This document shows positions 44,415-53,147 of a stretch of DNA of 64,000 bases, piece by piece. The first letter of the stretch is position 1. Each line of letters starts with the position of its first letter. The translations under genes were made by a program, and so were the position numbers. The notes beneath the pieces are model-generated. The model was given only the letters and a program-made list of their open reading frames with translations. It was not told the origin of the DNA and did not search any database. Origin of the DNA: Arcicella aquatica (GTDB taxonomy: Bacteria > Bacteroidota > Bacteroidia > Cytophagales > Spirosomataceae); contig NZ_JAYFUL010000020.1 of NCBI RefSeq assembly GCF_034928825.1, positions 44,002 through 108,001 on the forward strand. Reading direction: 5' to 3'.

Positions 44415-45272
44415 ATGTATAAATTCCTTACTGTTTTTTTAATCACTATACCATTTATATTCACAAGTTCAGCGCAAGACAAAAAACCATATAGCCGTAA
44501 AGGTGAGTATTTTTTCTTCTGGGGATATAATCGTTCGGAATATGCTAATTCCGACATACGATTTAAAGGAATTGGCTATGACTTTACGTTGTACAATGCT
44601 ACAGCTAAAGACTTACCAATTGCATTTAGTCCGGGTGTTTATTTTGATATTACTAAGTTATCAATTCCTCAATATAATATCCGTTATGGTTATTTTTTTA
44701 GTGACCACTGGAGTATTTCAATCGGCTCAGACCACATGAAATATGTAATGGATGATAACCAAACCTTGGAAGTATCAGGGCATATTTCAGCACAGGTATC
44801 AGACCCTGCCATTGTTGTAAACCCTGAATATGTCGGAGATTTCAATCATACCCCTAAATTGGTTCGACCAGAAGATTTTTTACATTATGAACATACGGAT
44901 GGCTTTAATTATTTGCATGTAGAACTTGACCGCTACGACCGAATCTGGAAAGCAAAAAATAATATTCAAGGCGTAGATTGGTTAGTGGGCGTTGGTGCAG
45001 GAACGCTTATTCCAAGAACAGATTCACATTTGTTTAGTATTGGCCGAAACAACCACTTTAATTTTGCTGGTTATGGTGTTTCATTGAAAACTGGATTACG
45101 CTTTGATTTATCACGAAGGTTTTTCCTCCAGACAGACGTCAAAGGAGGCTTCACAAGACTTAATCACGTTCATACCACTGGAAGAGATTCTGATTCAGCC
45201 CAACAAAGCATTTGGTTTGGTGAATTTTATGGTGCTTTAGGCTATAAATTTGGTAAGAATAGGGTGAAATAG
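44415..45272 (+). CDS. Exported beta-barrel-like protein of unknown function
   Basis: A signal peptide (ending FTSSAQDKK) leads into a 285-residue protein rich in alternating aromatic strands (KGEYFFFWGYNRSEY, NIRYGYFFSDHWSISIGSDHMKYVM, FFLQTDVKGGFTRLNHV) ending FGEFYGALGYKFGKNRVK, which suggests an outer-membrane barrel. The frame extends upstream to a TTG at 44397, but ATG 44415 gives a normal signal peptide and is preferred. Function unknown. It lies between argC and the RelBE-type pair. Confidence 0.7.
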   Translation: MYKFLTVFLITIPFIFTSSAQDKKPYSRKGEYFFFWGYNRSEYANSDIRFKGIGYDFTLYNATAKDLPIAFSPGVYFDITKLSIPQYNIRYGYFFSDHWSISIGSDHMKYVMDDNQTLEVSGHISAQVSDPAIVVNPEYVGDFNHTPKLVRPEDFLHYEHTDGFNYLHVELDRYDRIWKAKNNIQGVDWLVGVGAGTLIPRTDSHLFSIGRNNHFNFAGYGVSLKTGLRFDLSRRFFLQTDVKGGFTRLNHVHTTGRDSDSAQQSIWFGEFYGALGYKFGKNRVK

Positions 45273-45350
45273 CTATTGAGATTAACACTAAGTATTGATC
45301 TAATATGTTCTTTTTTAGTATTTTTAGTGAATCAAATAAATTTCAAGAAA

Positions 45351-45527
45351 ATGAAAGGAGTAAACTACATAACAAATGACAAAGGAGTGAAAACTGCTGT
45401 CATTATTGATATGAAACTTCATAAAAACCGTATTGAAGATTTAATAGATGGCCTCAGTGCTGAGACCAAACGTAATGAGCAAACGATTTCTTTGAGAGAA
45501 GCAATTCAACAAAGGCGAAGGAAATAG
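45351..45527 (+). CDS. Probable RelB-type antitoxin
   Basis: From ATG 45351 the product is 58 residues. It has a short beta start (MKGVNYITNDKGVKTAVIIDM) of the prevent-host-death/RelB-like sort and a helical basic end (SLREAIQQRRRK). An upstream in-frame start at 45276 would add an unlikely hydrophobic stretch. It is followed after 2 bp by a RelE-like gene. Confidence 0.78.
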   Translation: MKGVNYITNDKGVKTAVIIDMKLHKNRIEDLIDGLSAETKRNEQTISLREAIQQRRRK

Positions 45528-45529
45528 TT

Positions 45530-45784
45530 ATGTATACTGTTGAAATTTCAAAATCTGCCTTCAAAGCTCTTTCTAAATTACCTAATTCAGTCGCAGAAAA
45601 GATAGAAAATGCTCTTTTAACTTTAGAGGAAAACCCAAGACCTCCACAATCAAAAAAGTTAGTGGGTTTTAAAGACCTTTATCGTTTACGAATAGGAAAT
45701 TATCGAGCCATATATTCAATTAATGAAGAAATCATAACGATAGTTGTCTTAGATATTGGTCACAGAAAAGAAATCTATGATTAA
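45530..45784 (+). CDS. RelE/ParE-family toxin
   Basis: The 84-residue protein has the RelE fold markers YTVEISKSAFKALSKLP, a helix AEKIENALLTLEENPRPPQSKKL, and GFKDLYRLRIGNYRAIYSINEEIITIVVLDIGHRKEIY. The basic residues and C-terminal Tyr match mRNA interferases that act on the ribosome. It ends 34 bp before argD, so the module lies inside the arginine cluster. Confidence 0.92.
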   Translation: MYTVEISKSAFKALSKLPNSVAEKIENALLTLEENPRPPQSKKLVGFKDLYRLRIGNYRAIYSINEEIITIVVLDIGHRKEIYD

Positions 45785-45818
45785 TAATTTATAGCAAAAT
45801 CGACTTAAAAATATAATA

Positions 45819-46949
45819 ATGAACTTATTCAATGTTTATCCACTTTACGACATCACTCCTGTAAAAGCAAAAGGTAGCTACCTTTGGGACAAAAATGGTG
45901 TTGAATACCTTGATCTTTACGGAGGACATGCTGTTATTTCTATTGGTCATGCACATCCATATTATGTTGAAAAACTGACTGAACAATTACAAAACATTGG
46001 TTTTTATTCAAACTCTGTCAATATTCCTATTCAAAGCGAATTAGCTGAAAAATTAGGTAAGCTTTCGGGTTGCGAAGAATACGATTTATTCCTTTGTAAT
46101 TCTGGGGCAGAAGCCAACGAAAATGCGTTGAAAGTAGCGTCTTTCTTTAATGGCAGAAAAAAAGTAATTGCTTTTTCAAAGGCTTTTCATGGTAGAACGG
46201 CTGGTGCTGTTGCTGTAACAGATAATAAAGCCATTGTAGCCCCTATAAACTATGATGAGCACGTTACTTTCCTACCTTTCAATGATGCGGCAACGCTTAC
46301 AGCAAACGTAACGGAAGAAACCTGTGCTGTAATTATTGAAGGTATTCAAGGGGTAGGTGGTATCAATGTTGCGTCTGATGAATTTCTAAAAGCTGCTCGT
46401 GAAGCTTGTGATAAAACTGGAGCGATTTTAATCTTGGATTCTGTACAATGTGGATACGGCCGTTCGGGTAAATTCTTTTCACATCAGTTCTCAGGCATCA
46501 AACCAGACTTAATCACCACTGCTAAAGGTATGGGTAATGGCTTCCCGATTGGTGGTGTATTTATTGCACCCAAATTCAAAGCTAAACATGGTATGTTAGG
46601 TACAACTTTCGGTGGAAATCACCTTGCTTGTGCGGCGGCTGTGGCAGTCTTGGATGTGATGAAAGAAGAAGCTTTGATAGAAAATGCTGCTAAAATGGGC
46701 GAATATCTATTTGAAAAACTTAGCAAACTGGAAGGTATCAAAGAATTACGTGGTCGTGGATTAATGATTGGTATTGAGTTTGAACAACCTGTTGATAAAA
46801 TCAGAGATTCATTATTATTTGACCATCATATTTTCTGTGGGTACGCTGGCAAACATACTTTGCGTTTGTTACCAAGCCTAGCTATCACACAAAAAGAATG
46901 CGATACGTTTTTACAAGCCCTTGAAGAAGTCATTTCTGTAGCGGCATAA
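45819..46949 (+). CDS. argD: Acetylornithine/succinylornithine aminotransferase
   Basis: This 376-residue class III PLP aminotransferase begins NLFNVYPLYDITPVKAKG, typical of Bacteroidota ArgD. It shows NSGAEANENALK, FHGRTAGA, IIEGIQGVGGI and the Schiff-base K236 in TTAKGMGNGFPIGG. The motif usually written D-E-[VI]-Q reads DSVQ (207-210) here: Ser replaces the Glu while the PLP-contacting Asp is kept. This is the last arginine gene of the cluster. Confidence 0.93.
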   Translation: MNLFNVYPLYDITPVKAKGSYLWDKNGVEYLDLYGGHAVISIGHAHPYYVEKLTEQLQNIGFYSNSVNIPIQSELAEKLGKLSGCEEYDLFLCNSGAEANENALKVASFFNGRKKVIAFSKAFHGRTAGAVAVTDNKAIVAPINYDEHVTFLPFNDAATLTANVTEETCAVIIEGIQGVGGINVASDEFLKAAREACDKTGAILILDSVQCGYGRSGKFFSHQFSGIKPDLITTAKGMGNGFPIGGVFIAPKFKAKHGMLGTTFGGNHLACAAAVAVLDVMKEEALIENAAKMGEYLFEKLSKLEGIKELRGRGLMIGIEFEQPVDKIRDSLLFDHHIFCGYAGKHTLRLLPSLAITQKECDTFLQALEEVISVAA

Positions 46950-47077
46950 ATCTAGGTAACTTAAAAGAGTGATAGAAGAAAGCTTGTAATTTCATTTATT
47001 ACTCTTTTAATTATAAAGCATTTTATCCTCTTTAGTTTTTTTACACATCCGCAAAATAAATTCTATTCCATCCAACT

Positions 47078-47884
47078 ATGAAATCATTTTTCCGAATTAT
47101 TATCCTTTGTTTTATACTAAGTTTCTCAAATGGCTTTCAAAATCATTGTTTCTCACAAATAAATATCTTTTTAAGAACTGTAAAAGGGAATATTGACAAT
47201 GAAGTTTTCCCTACTTATCCCTCTTGGTATATTAACGACCATTTAATTACAACTTTTGTGCCATATGCAAATAGTGCAGTTACTAGGAACGATTTTGCTT
47301 TTGGTGTTCAAGTCCCAATTGTAAAGAAATGGAAGCTATCCATACAAGCAGAGATGGAAATGCAAAAGAAAGAGTTTCAAAAACAGGTGGTAACTAGTAA
47401 TGTTATTAATTTACCTAATGGAGGGGTGGAATATCAAGATGTTTTTGAAGATATTTTCTTTAAAGTAAAATATAGTGCGACCCAGTTTCCAATCTTGCTC
47501 AAGAAAGAAATTAAAGTAATTCCAAAACTAAATCTAAGCATTTTAGCAGGAATGTCAATAGGTTATAATATGACAAATATTGATTATATAACATTATATA
47601 ATCAGGGAAAAGAAACAACTGATTATATTAGAACTACAAATGGTTTTCAAGTGTTGTATTATGAGATGAAAAATGGAATCACAAACGAGTTAGAATATTA
47701 TGACAATAACTCTTCAAAAAAAACATTTATTGCTGGGCTAGGGGTTTCTTATGAACTATTTAATTTTAAATTAGGTATTGAATACCGATACACAACCCAT
47801 AATATTCTAGTTGATCATACTCAGCCTTATCATTCAGCTAATTTTATATTAGGCTATAACTTGTTTAATACAAAGAATAAATAA
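47078..47884 (+). CDS. Exported outer-membrane-like protein, function unknown
   Basis: A signal peptide (about 1-26, ending NHCFSQ) and 240 residues of alternating hydrophobic/polar strands (WKLSIQAEMEMQKK, LNLSILAGMSIGYNMTN, FNFKLGIEYRYTTHNILVDHTQ, NFILGYNLF) suggest an 8- to 10-strand beta barrel of the PorT/OmpW-like kind. No family name is claimed. It is convergent with the transmembrane regulator gene. Confidence 0.68.
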   Translation: MKSFFRIIILCFILSFSNGFQNHCFSQINIFLRTVKGNIDNEVFPTYPSWYINDHLITTFVPYANSAVTRNDFAFGVQVPIVKKWKLSIQAEMEMQKKEFQKQVVTSNVINLPNGGVEYQDVFEDIFFKVKYSATQFPILLKKEIKVIPKLNLSILAGMSIGYNMTNIDYITLYNQGKETTDYIRTTNGFQVLYYEMKNGITNELEYYDNNSSKKTFIAGLGVSYELFNFKLGIEYRYTTHNILVDHTQPYHSANFILGYNLFNTKNK

Positions 47885-48015
47885 GTTCAATTAAAAGATA
47901 GAGGGTCACCAATAAACATAACATTTTCATTAATGAGGTGTGAGGGTATTTCAAAAAAGTTAGCAAGCTCCAAATATTTTAGGGTGTTGTTTAGTTTTGG
48001 GATACCCTTATTCAC

Positions 48016-49290
48016 TTACAAGATTCTAGATTTATTATTACCTATATAAAACTTGGCATTTCTAATCTCTCCTGCTCCTTTAAAAGATGCCCGTAGCCCA
48101 ACAATCATTCCTAAACTTTGTTTAAAATCACCCTCAAAAGCCAACTTTTGGTTAATAAATATCTTAGCTTCACGGTTTTTCACTTCCATCTTAACATGTA
48201 TCCAATCAGAAAAATCTACTCCAAAGCCAGATAAATCTAAGGTTTTTCCCTCGTATAGCTCATTGCCTAAAACAACATTCAATTCACCAACACATCCTTT
48301 GATTGAAAGTGGAATGACATGTGCGCCATTCATACACATTAAAATTATTTTCGTTTTATGACAAATGCCGTCTCCACGATTAAACGTATTTTTAATGTCT
48401 GTTTCAAAAACAAAATTATCACTAGGTATCTGTAAATCTTTTTGCACTTTAAAAATACTTACCCAAGGTATATTCTTTTCTAAATCAAATTTTTGCCCTG
48501 TCAAATCTTCTTCATCAATCGCTATCACATTTTCTTTGGTAGCTTGCTTTTTAGGTAAAAAAACAGGCATAGATTCTTTATCTATTGTCCTTAGCCAACC
48601 ATCAGTTTCAATATATAAATCATGTTCTTTAACAATCGAATCATTGAGCACCAGTTTAGCTTTATAATAACCGGGTAAATAATAGGTATTCGCAAACTGA
48701 TGCTTATTTTTATCGACTTTAACACGAAGCTTATTATCCCAACTTTGTTGTATCAATACACTATCAGCATTAGAATCTTTAGCATCATAATAAAACAATA
48801 CAGTATTAGGCACGCCTAAAGTCACGGGCATACTACTAAACAATACTTTACCATAAGTAAGAGGCCTAGATTTATGTTGAAATGCCCAAATACCTAGTAA
48901 TAGTCCCACCATAAAAAAGCCTATGACCCAAAAATATCCTTTTGAAATGCCTCTTCGGGAAGTATTAATAACAGTCTCAATTTTGTGAGGAATATCTTCA
49001 TTGACATCTATCTTAGGTTGAAAGCCATTTGAAGTAAAAGCTCGCCAATTTTCATAATGAATAAATTGAGCTAAAGCATTCAGTGTCGTCAGATTCGGGG
49101 TACTATCATAACGGACTTTGCCCCACAATCTTTTTAAGGTACTATTACTCAGCGAAACTTTAGTCGCTTCAAATATTCTTTCGCTTAATACATCAAAATC
49201 TTGATTTTGCCAGTGTTCGCTATCACCCCACTCTAATTGTTTTTCAATTAGCTCTTTACATTTATCAATATAAAATTTTTCGTTAGTCAT
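48016..49290 (-). CDS. Transmembrane one-component regulator candidate
   Basis: The 424-residue protein has a cytoplasmic N-terminal domain (about 1-90) with a winged or lambda-like helix pattern (LSERIFEATKVSLSNSTLKRLWGKVRYDSTPNLTTLNALAQFIHYENWRAF). One membrane span (about 120-138, YFWVIGFFMVGLLLGIWAF) and a periplasmic beta-rich region follow. The last 170 residues resemble a concanavalin-like/DUF1080 jelly roll (FVFETDIKN...GEIRNAKFYIGN). This ordering suggests a ToxR-like sensor in which an outer ligand-binding lectin fold controls DNA binding. Neither ligand nor targets are known. It is divergent from the DUF2911 gene. Confidence 0.65.
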   Translation of the reverse strand: MTNEKFYIDKCKELIEKQLEWGDSEHWQNQDFDVLSERIFEATKVSLSNSTLKRLWGKVRYDSTPNLTTLNALAQFIHYENWRAFTSNGFQPKIDVNEDIPHKIETVINTSRRGISKGYFWVIGFFMVGLLLGIWAFQHKSRPLTYGKVLFSSMPVTLGVPNTVLFYYDAKDSNADSVLIQQSWDNKLRVKVDKNKHQFANTYYLPGYYKAKLVLNDSIVKEHDLYIETDGWLRTIDKESMPVFLPKKQATKENVIAIDEEDLTGQKFDLEKNIPWVSIFKVQKDLQIPSDNFVFETDIKNTFNRGDGICHKTKIILMCMNGAHVIPLSIKGCVGELNVVLGNELYEGKTLDLSGFGVDFSDWIHVKMEVKNREAKIFINQKLAFEGDFKQSLGMIVGLRASFKGAGEIRNAKFYIGNNKSRIL

Positions 49291-49409
49291 TACTAATCAG
49301 CGTGATACATTTTGAATAAACTTGAACAAGTGATGAACAAGTAGCTTCAAGAAGTTATAGTCAAATTTGATGCGATAAATTTACTTATTCACTCAAAAGT
49401 ACAAAAAAA

Positions 49410-49913
49410 ATGAAAAAGACTATTTTGTTATTGACCTTACTCTTATTGAGTATCCAATTTTTTGCACAAGATAAAGCTACACGCCCTAGCCCTCCTGCAC
49501 AATTAACCACAAGCATCAACGGGAAGTCCATCGTTATTGATTATAGTCAACCTGCTGTAAATGGACGAGAAATATGGGGAAAACTAGTTCCGTATGGACA
49601 AGTATGGCGTGCGGGTGCTAACGAGACAACGGCTTTTACTACTTCAAAGGACATAGCAGTAGAAGGCAAAGCATTATCGGCTGGAAAATATGCCTTCTTT
49701 GTTATTCCAAATGAAAAAGAATGGATTATCATTTTTAACAAAACGATAAAGTGGGGTGCATTCAGTTACAAACAAGATGAGGATGTTTTACGCGTTACTG
49801 TACCCGTGAAGAAGGCTAAAAAGTTTTATGAAAGACTCACTTATGAAGTTTCCTCAAAAAAAGAAATATCATTACTTTGGGAAAATGTTAAAGTAAGCTT
49901 TAAAATAAAATAA
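49410..49913 (+). CDS. DUF2911 protein
   Basis: A signal peptide (1-20, ending FFAQD) precedes a single DUF2911 domain: SIVIDYSQPAVNGREIWGKLVPYGQVWRAGANETTAF, GKYAFFVIPNEKEWIIIFNK and LLWENVKVSFKI. It is the shorter paralogue of the protein at 18658. Function unknown. It is transcribed away from the transmembrane regulator, which could control it. Confidence 0.9.
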   Translation: MKKTILLLTLLLLSIQFFAQDKATRPSPPAQLTTSINGKSIVIDYSQPAVNGREIWGKLVPYGQVWRAGANETTAFTTSKDIAVEGKALSAGKYAFFVIPNEKEWIIIFNKTIKWGAFSYKQDEDVLRVTVPVKKAKKFYERLTYEVSSKKEISLLWENVKVSFKIK

Positions 49914-49930
49914 ATTATAGTTTCACACAG

Positions 49931-49961
49931 TAAGACGACATCAATATTTCAAGTCGTCTTA
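49931..49961 (+). terminator. Hairpin after the DUF2911 gene
   Basis: TAAGACGAC (49931-49939) pairs with GTCGTCTTA (49953-49961). No T-tract follows because a MITE begins directly after its last TTA. Confidence 0.65.
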
Positions 49962-50121
49962 GAAGCTGTTTAAACTTTCCCTTTCGGATTAAACTAAGTC
50001 TTTTAGAATAGCTTGTTCCAAAATTTACTCAACGTAGCGATGCTATGCTTCGCAAATTTTGAAAAAATCAATTCAAAAATACAATACTTTCACCTAAGAA
50101 ACGGAAAGTTTAAACAGCTTC
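49962..50121. mobile_element. 160-bp MITE with 20-bp terminal inverted repeats and TTA duplication
   Basis: The ends are GAAGCTGTTTAAACTTTCC (from 49962) and its exact reverse complement (to 50121). Pairing continues with TTTC after one mismatch. Both sides are bordered by TTA (49959-49961 and 50122-50124), a 3-bp target duplication of TNA type as made by some IS5-family transposases, whose ends often start G-A/G-G-CTGTTTAAA. No coding frame is inside, so it is a non-autonomous element needing a transposase from elsewhere. Confidence 0.75.
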
Positions 50122-50143
50122 TTACTATGTAAACAAAAAATCT

Positions 50144-50371
50144 TTATTCTGATAATACTTTTCCAATAATCTTACGCCAGACAAACACTTCGTATTGAGA
50201 ATCGATATTGTTTGATGATTTCTTGTTAATATCATAAAGAGCCAATAGTCGCTCATAGGCTCTTTTATTAGTATTCGAACTATCTTTCCATCTAAAAACC
50301 TCACAATTTTCAGCATCAGTTGCTTCACCACTGAAATGCCTTGATAATGATATGTAATCAATCTTTTTCAT
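50144..50371 (-). pseudogene. Truncated fecR remnant (N-terminal DUF4880 domain only)
   Basis: From ATG 50371 the minus strand encodes 75 residues: DYISLSRHFSGEATDAENCEVFRWKD...RAYERLLALYD...FVWRKIIGKVL. This is the N-terminal DUF4880 domain of FecR anti-sigma factors. Full-length FecR has about 300-380 residues with a membrane span and a periplasmic FecR domain; all of that is missing here. The frame ends 20 bp before the MITE boundary. No sigma-70 ECF gene or SusC/SusD pair is nearby. It is most likely a decayed fragment. Confidence 0.7.
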
Positions 50372-50856
50372 AAAATGGATGAAAACGAAAAATAACAAAC
50401 TGTTATAAACTATTGTAAGTTAATTAGATGCTATCTATATGAATAGACTTAGTATTAACTAATAAGTAACAAAATTTGAACAAAAATTATTAAAAGTATT
50501 ATAAATACAATAAGTAAAAAAAAACAATGCCACTGTACAAAACCCTTTAGTATAACAGCAACAAACAAGATGATTATCAAACACTTACACCAATAACAAT
50601 CAAATTACCTTTCCTAAACTCACCCCTTATTTAAGGACATATTAAGGCACAATACTAACATTTATGAATTGATAGAGCTTATCCAAAATAATTCAGATTT
50701 TGATATTAGCCAATAAAGTAATTATTTTGCGTTTCTTTTGGGTTCTATAGAGTCTATCAGAAGATTAGTATCACATTATAATTTCATTATCAAAAACCTT
50801 GTCTTTGATGCTTTGGAGCTGATAGATAGCGAAAATCAATAACTTAATATTTAAAA
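50372..50856. other. AT-rich gap upstream of the PpiD-like gene
   Basis: About 485 bp with no gene, repeat or strong promoter recognised. It may be the eroded remains of the locus to which the fecR fragment belonged, plus the promoter of the PpiD-like gene. Confidence 0.4.
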
Positions 50857-52974
50857 ATGGCATTAATTACCAAAATCAGAGAAAAGTCGGGGATTGCGGC
50901 GGCGGCAATCGCCATCAGTTTAATTCTCTTCCTTGTCGGTGGAGACATTTTTCAAGGTCGTTCGAGTTTTTTCGGCTCTCCCAAAGATGTAGTTGGTGAA
51001 ATCGGAGGAGAAAAAATCAAAAATCAAGATTTTCAAAAGAAAGTTGACGAAATTACGCAACAATACACACAGCAATCTGGTCGTGGTCCTGGAGAACAGG
51101 AATTAGCGATGATTCGTGACCAAGTTTGGAATCAGTACATCATGGATTTGGCCTATGGCAAAGAATATGAAGCATTAGGCTTAGCGGTTTCTCCTGCTGA
51201 ATTGGTTGACATGGTACAAGGAACAAACATTCACCCATCTGTTCGTCAGCAATTCACTAATCCACAGACTGGTCAGTTCGATAAGGGTTACGTTATTCAA
51301 TTCTTGAAAAATTTCAAATCTTTGCCTCCTGCTCAACAACAAGCTTGGGTAAATTTTGAGAAATCATTGAGCCAAGATCGTTTAAGAACGAAGTATGAAA
51401 ACCTTTTAAGAATGTCAACATATACTACCAATGTTGAAGCTCAAAAAGACTATACTGCTCAAACTTCAAAAGTGGATGCGCGTTATTTATATGTACCTTT
51501 TTATTCAGTAGCGGACTCTACGATTAAAGTAACAGACTCTCAGTTAGAAGACTATTTGTCGTCTCACAAAGAATTGTTTAAAGGACAAACTACTCGTTCT
51601 ATTGAATATGTTACTTTCCCAATTATTCCTTCAAAATTAGACACTGCTTCTTTCTACAACGATATCAAACGTTTGGCGAAAGAATTAGCGATTGCTAAAA
51701 ACGATTCAGCTTTTGCAATGATGAATTCGGACATAAAAACTCCTTATTATTCTACTTTAGCTGAAATTCCAGAAGCAGTAAAAGGACAATTAGCTAACAT
51801 GACCCCAGGAGGTATTTATGGTCCATTCAAAAATGGCTTAACATACTCTATTTACAAATACGGTGGTATTCAAAAAGATTCATTATTCACAGTTCGTGCT
51901 AGCCATATCTTAATCAATGCACCAAAAGATGCTTCTGATTCTGTAAAAGCGGCTGCTCGTAAACGTGCGGAAGGTATCTTAGCTCAAATTAAAGGTGGTG
52001 CAAGCTTTGAAGCAATGGCACAACAGTTTGGTACTGATGGAACTGCTCAACAAGGTGGAGATTTAGGTTACTTCAAAAACAATGGTGGAATGGTAAAACC
52101 TTTCGAGAACGCAGTTTTTGGTTTCTCTGGAACAGGTTTATTACCAAACATTGTTGAAACTGATTTCGGTTACCATATCGTAAAAGTAACAGAAGCTAAA
52201 ACGAACACTCGTTATAAATTAGCGGCAATCAATCGTACGATTTCTCCAAGTCAATCTACTATGGACGAAGTTTTGCGTAAAGCTGATGCTTTTGCTGTAG
52301 CTAACACGACAAAAGCAGCATTTGAGGCAAGCTTGAAAAAAGACAAATCTTTATTGATGCTTCGTGGAGACAGAATTCCTGAAGGAGCTAGTAGTTTCAA
52401 CAACTTACAGAATGCACGTGACATTGTTCGTTGGGCATTTAACGACGATACTAAAGTAGGTGATGTTTCAGAGGTATTCCAAAATGATAATCAATATATC
52501 GTTGCTTTAGTAACAGGAAGCACTGATAAGGATGAAGTAAAAGTTGATGATTTCAGAGAGGAATTAACTGCAAGAGTAAAAAGCGAATTGAAAGCAGAAC
52601 AAATTGAGAAAAAGTTAGCTGGTATTTCAGGTACGTTAGAACAAATTGCTCAGAAATACGGTGCAGGTGCTTTAGTTGAAACAGCTACAGACATTACGTT
52701 AGCGCAAGGTGTATTAAGTAGTGCAGGTGCTGACCCTACTGCGATTGGTAAAGCATTTGGTTTGAAAGTTGGAAAAAGATCTAAGCCTTTCAAAGGTGAA
52801 GGTGGTGTTTTCATAATGGAAACTACCAAGTCTACTCCAGCACCAGCTATTGCAGACTTAACACTTTATAAGAATTCAGCAAAAATGATGGCTGCTCAAA
52901 GAACATCATTCTATATCAACGAAGCAATCAAAGAAAATGCTAAAGTTGTTGATAACAGAGCTAAATTCTTCTAG
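50857..52974 (+). CDS. ppiD: PpiD-like periplasmic peptidyl-prolyl isomerase/chaperone
   Basis: The 705-residue protein starts cytoplasmic (MALITKIREKSGI) with one signal-anchor span (about 13-33), then a SurA_N-like domain (EIGGEKIKNQDFQKKVDEI, GRGPGEQELAMIRDQVWNQYI). A parvulin domain (about 345-445) follows: VRASHILINAPKD, FEAMAQQFGTDGTAQQGGDLGYFKNNGGMVKPFENAVF and FGYHIVKV. The C-terminus carries a second, more divergent helical and parvulin-like section. It should assist folding of proteins leaving the Sec channel. Length exceeds E. coli PpiD (623) as usual in this phylum. Confidence 0.9.
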   Translation: MALITKIREKSGIAAAAIAISLILFLVGGDIFQGRSSFFGSPKDVVGEIGGEKIKNQDFQKKVDEITQQYTQQSGRGPGEQELAMIRDQVWNQYIMDLAYGKEYEALGLAVSPAELVDMVQGTNIHPSVRQQFTNPQTGQFDKGYVIQFLKNFKSLPPAQQQAWVNFEKSLSQDRLRTKYENLLRMSTYTTNVEAQKDYTAQTSKVDARYLYVPFYSVADSTIKVTDSQLEDYLSSHKELFKGQTTRSIEYVTFPIIPSKLDTASFYNDIKRLAKELAIAKNDSAFAMMNSDIKTPYYSTLAEIPEAVKGQLANMTPGGIYGPFKNGLTYSIYKYGGIQKDSLFTVRASHILINAPKDASDSVKAAARKRAEGILAQIKGGASFEAMAQQFGTDGTAQQGGDLGYFKNNGGMVKPFENAVFGFSGTGLLPNIVETDFGYHIVKVTEAKTNTRYKLAAINRTISPSQSTMDEVLRKADAFAVANTTKAAFEASLKKDKSLLMLRGDRIPEGASSFNNLQNARDIVRWAFNDDTKVGDVSEVFQNDNQYIVALVTGSTDKDEVKVDDFREELTARVKSELKAEQIEKKLAGISGTLEQIAQKYGAGALVETATDITLAQGVLSSAGADPTAIGKAFGLKVGKRSKPFKGEGGVFIMETTKSTPAPAIADLTLYKNSAKMMAAQRTSFYINEAIKENAKVVDNRAKFF

Positions 52975-52994
52975 TAGTTATTAAAATATTCTTT

Positions 52995-53026
52995 AAAAAA
53001 AGCACTTCTTCGGAAGTGCTTTTTTT
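52995..53026 (+). terminator. Terminator with a C(UUCG)G tetraloop
   Basis: AGCACTTC (53001-53008), loop TTCG and GAAGTGCT (53013-53020) form a palindromic stem flanked by A7 and T7, a strong intrinsic terminator after ppiD. Confidence 0.93.
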
Positions 53027-53147
53027 GTATCTAAACCTCAAAGAAAAATATCATCAAGCCTCTATAAAAGATACCCTATAGCACCTTATTAAATTCAAGT
53101 ATTTCAAGATTATATTTACTTATACTTTTAAAAAAGAAAGTAAAGTT

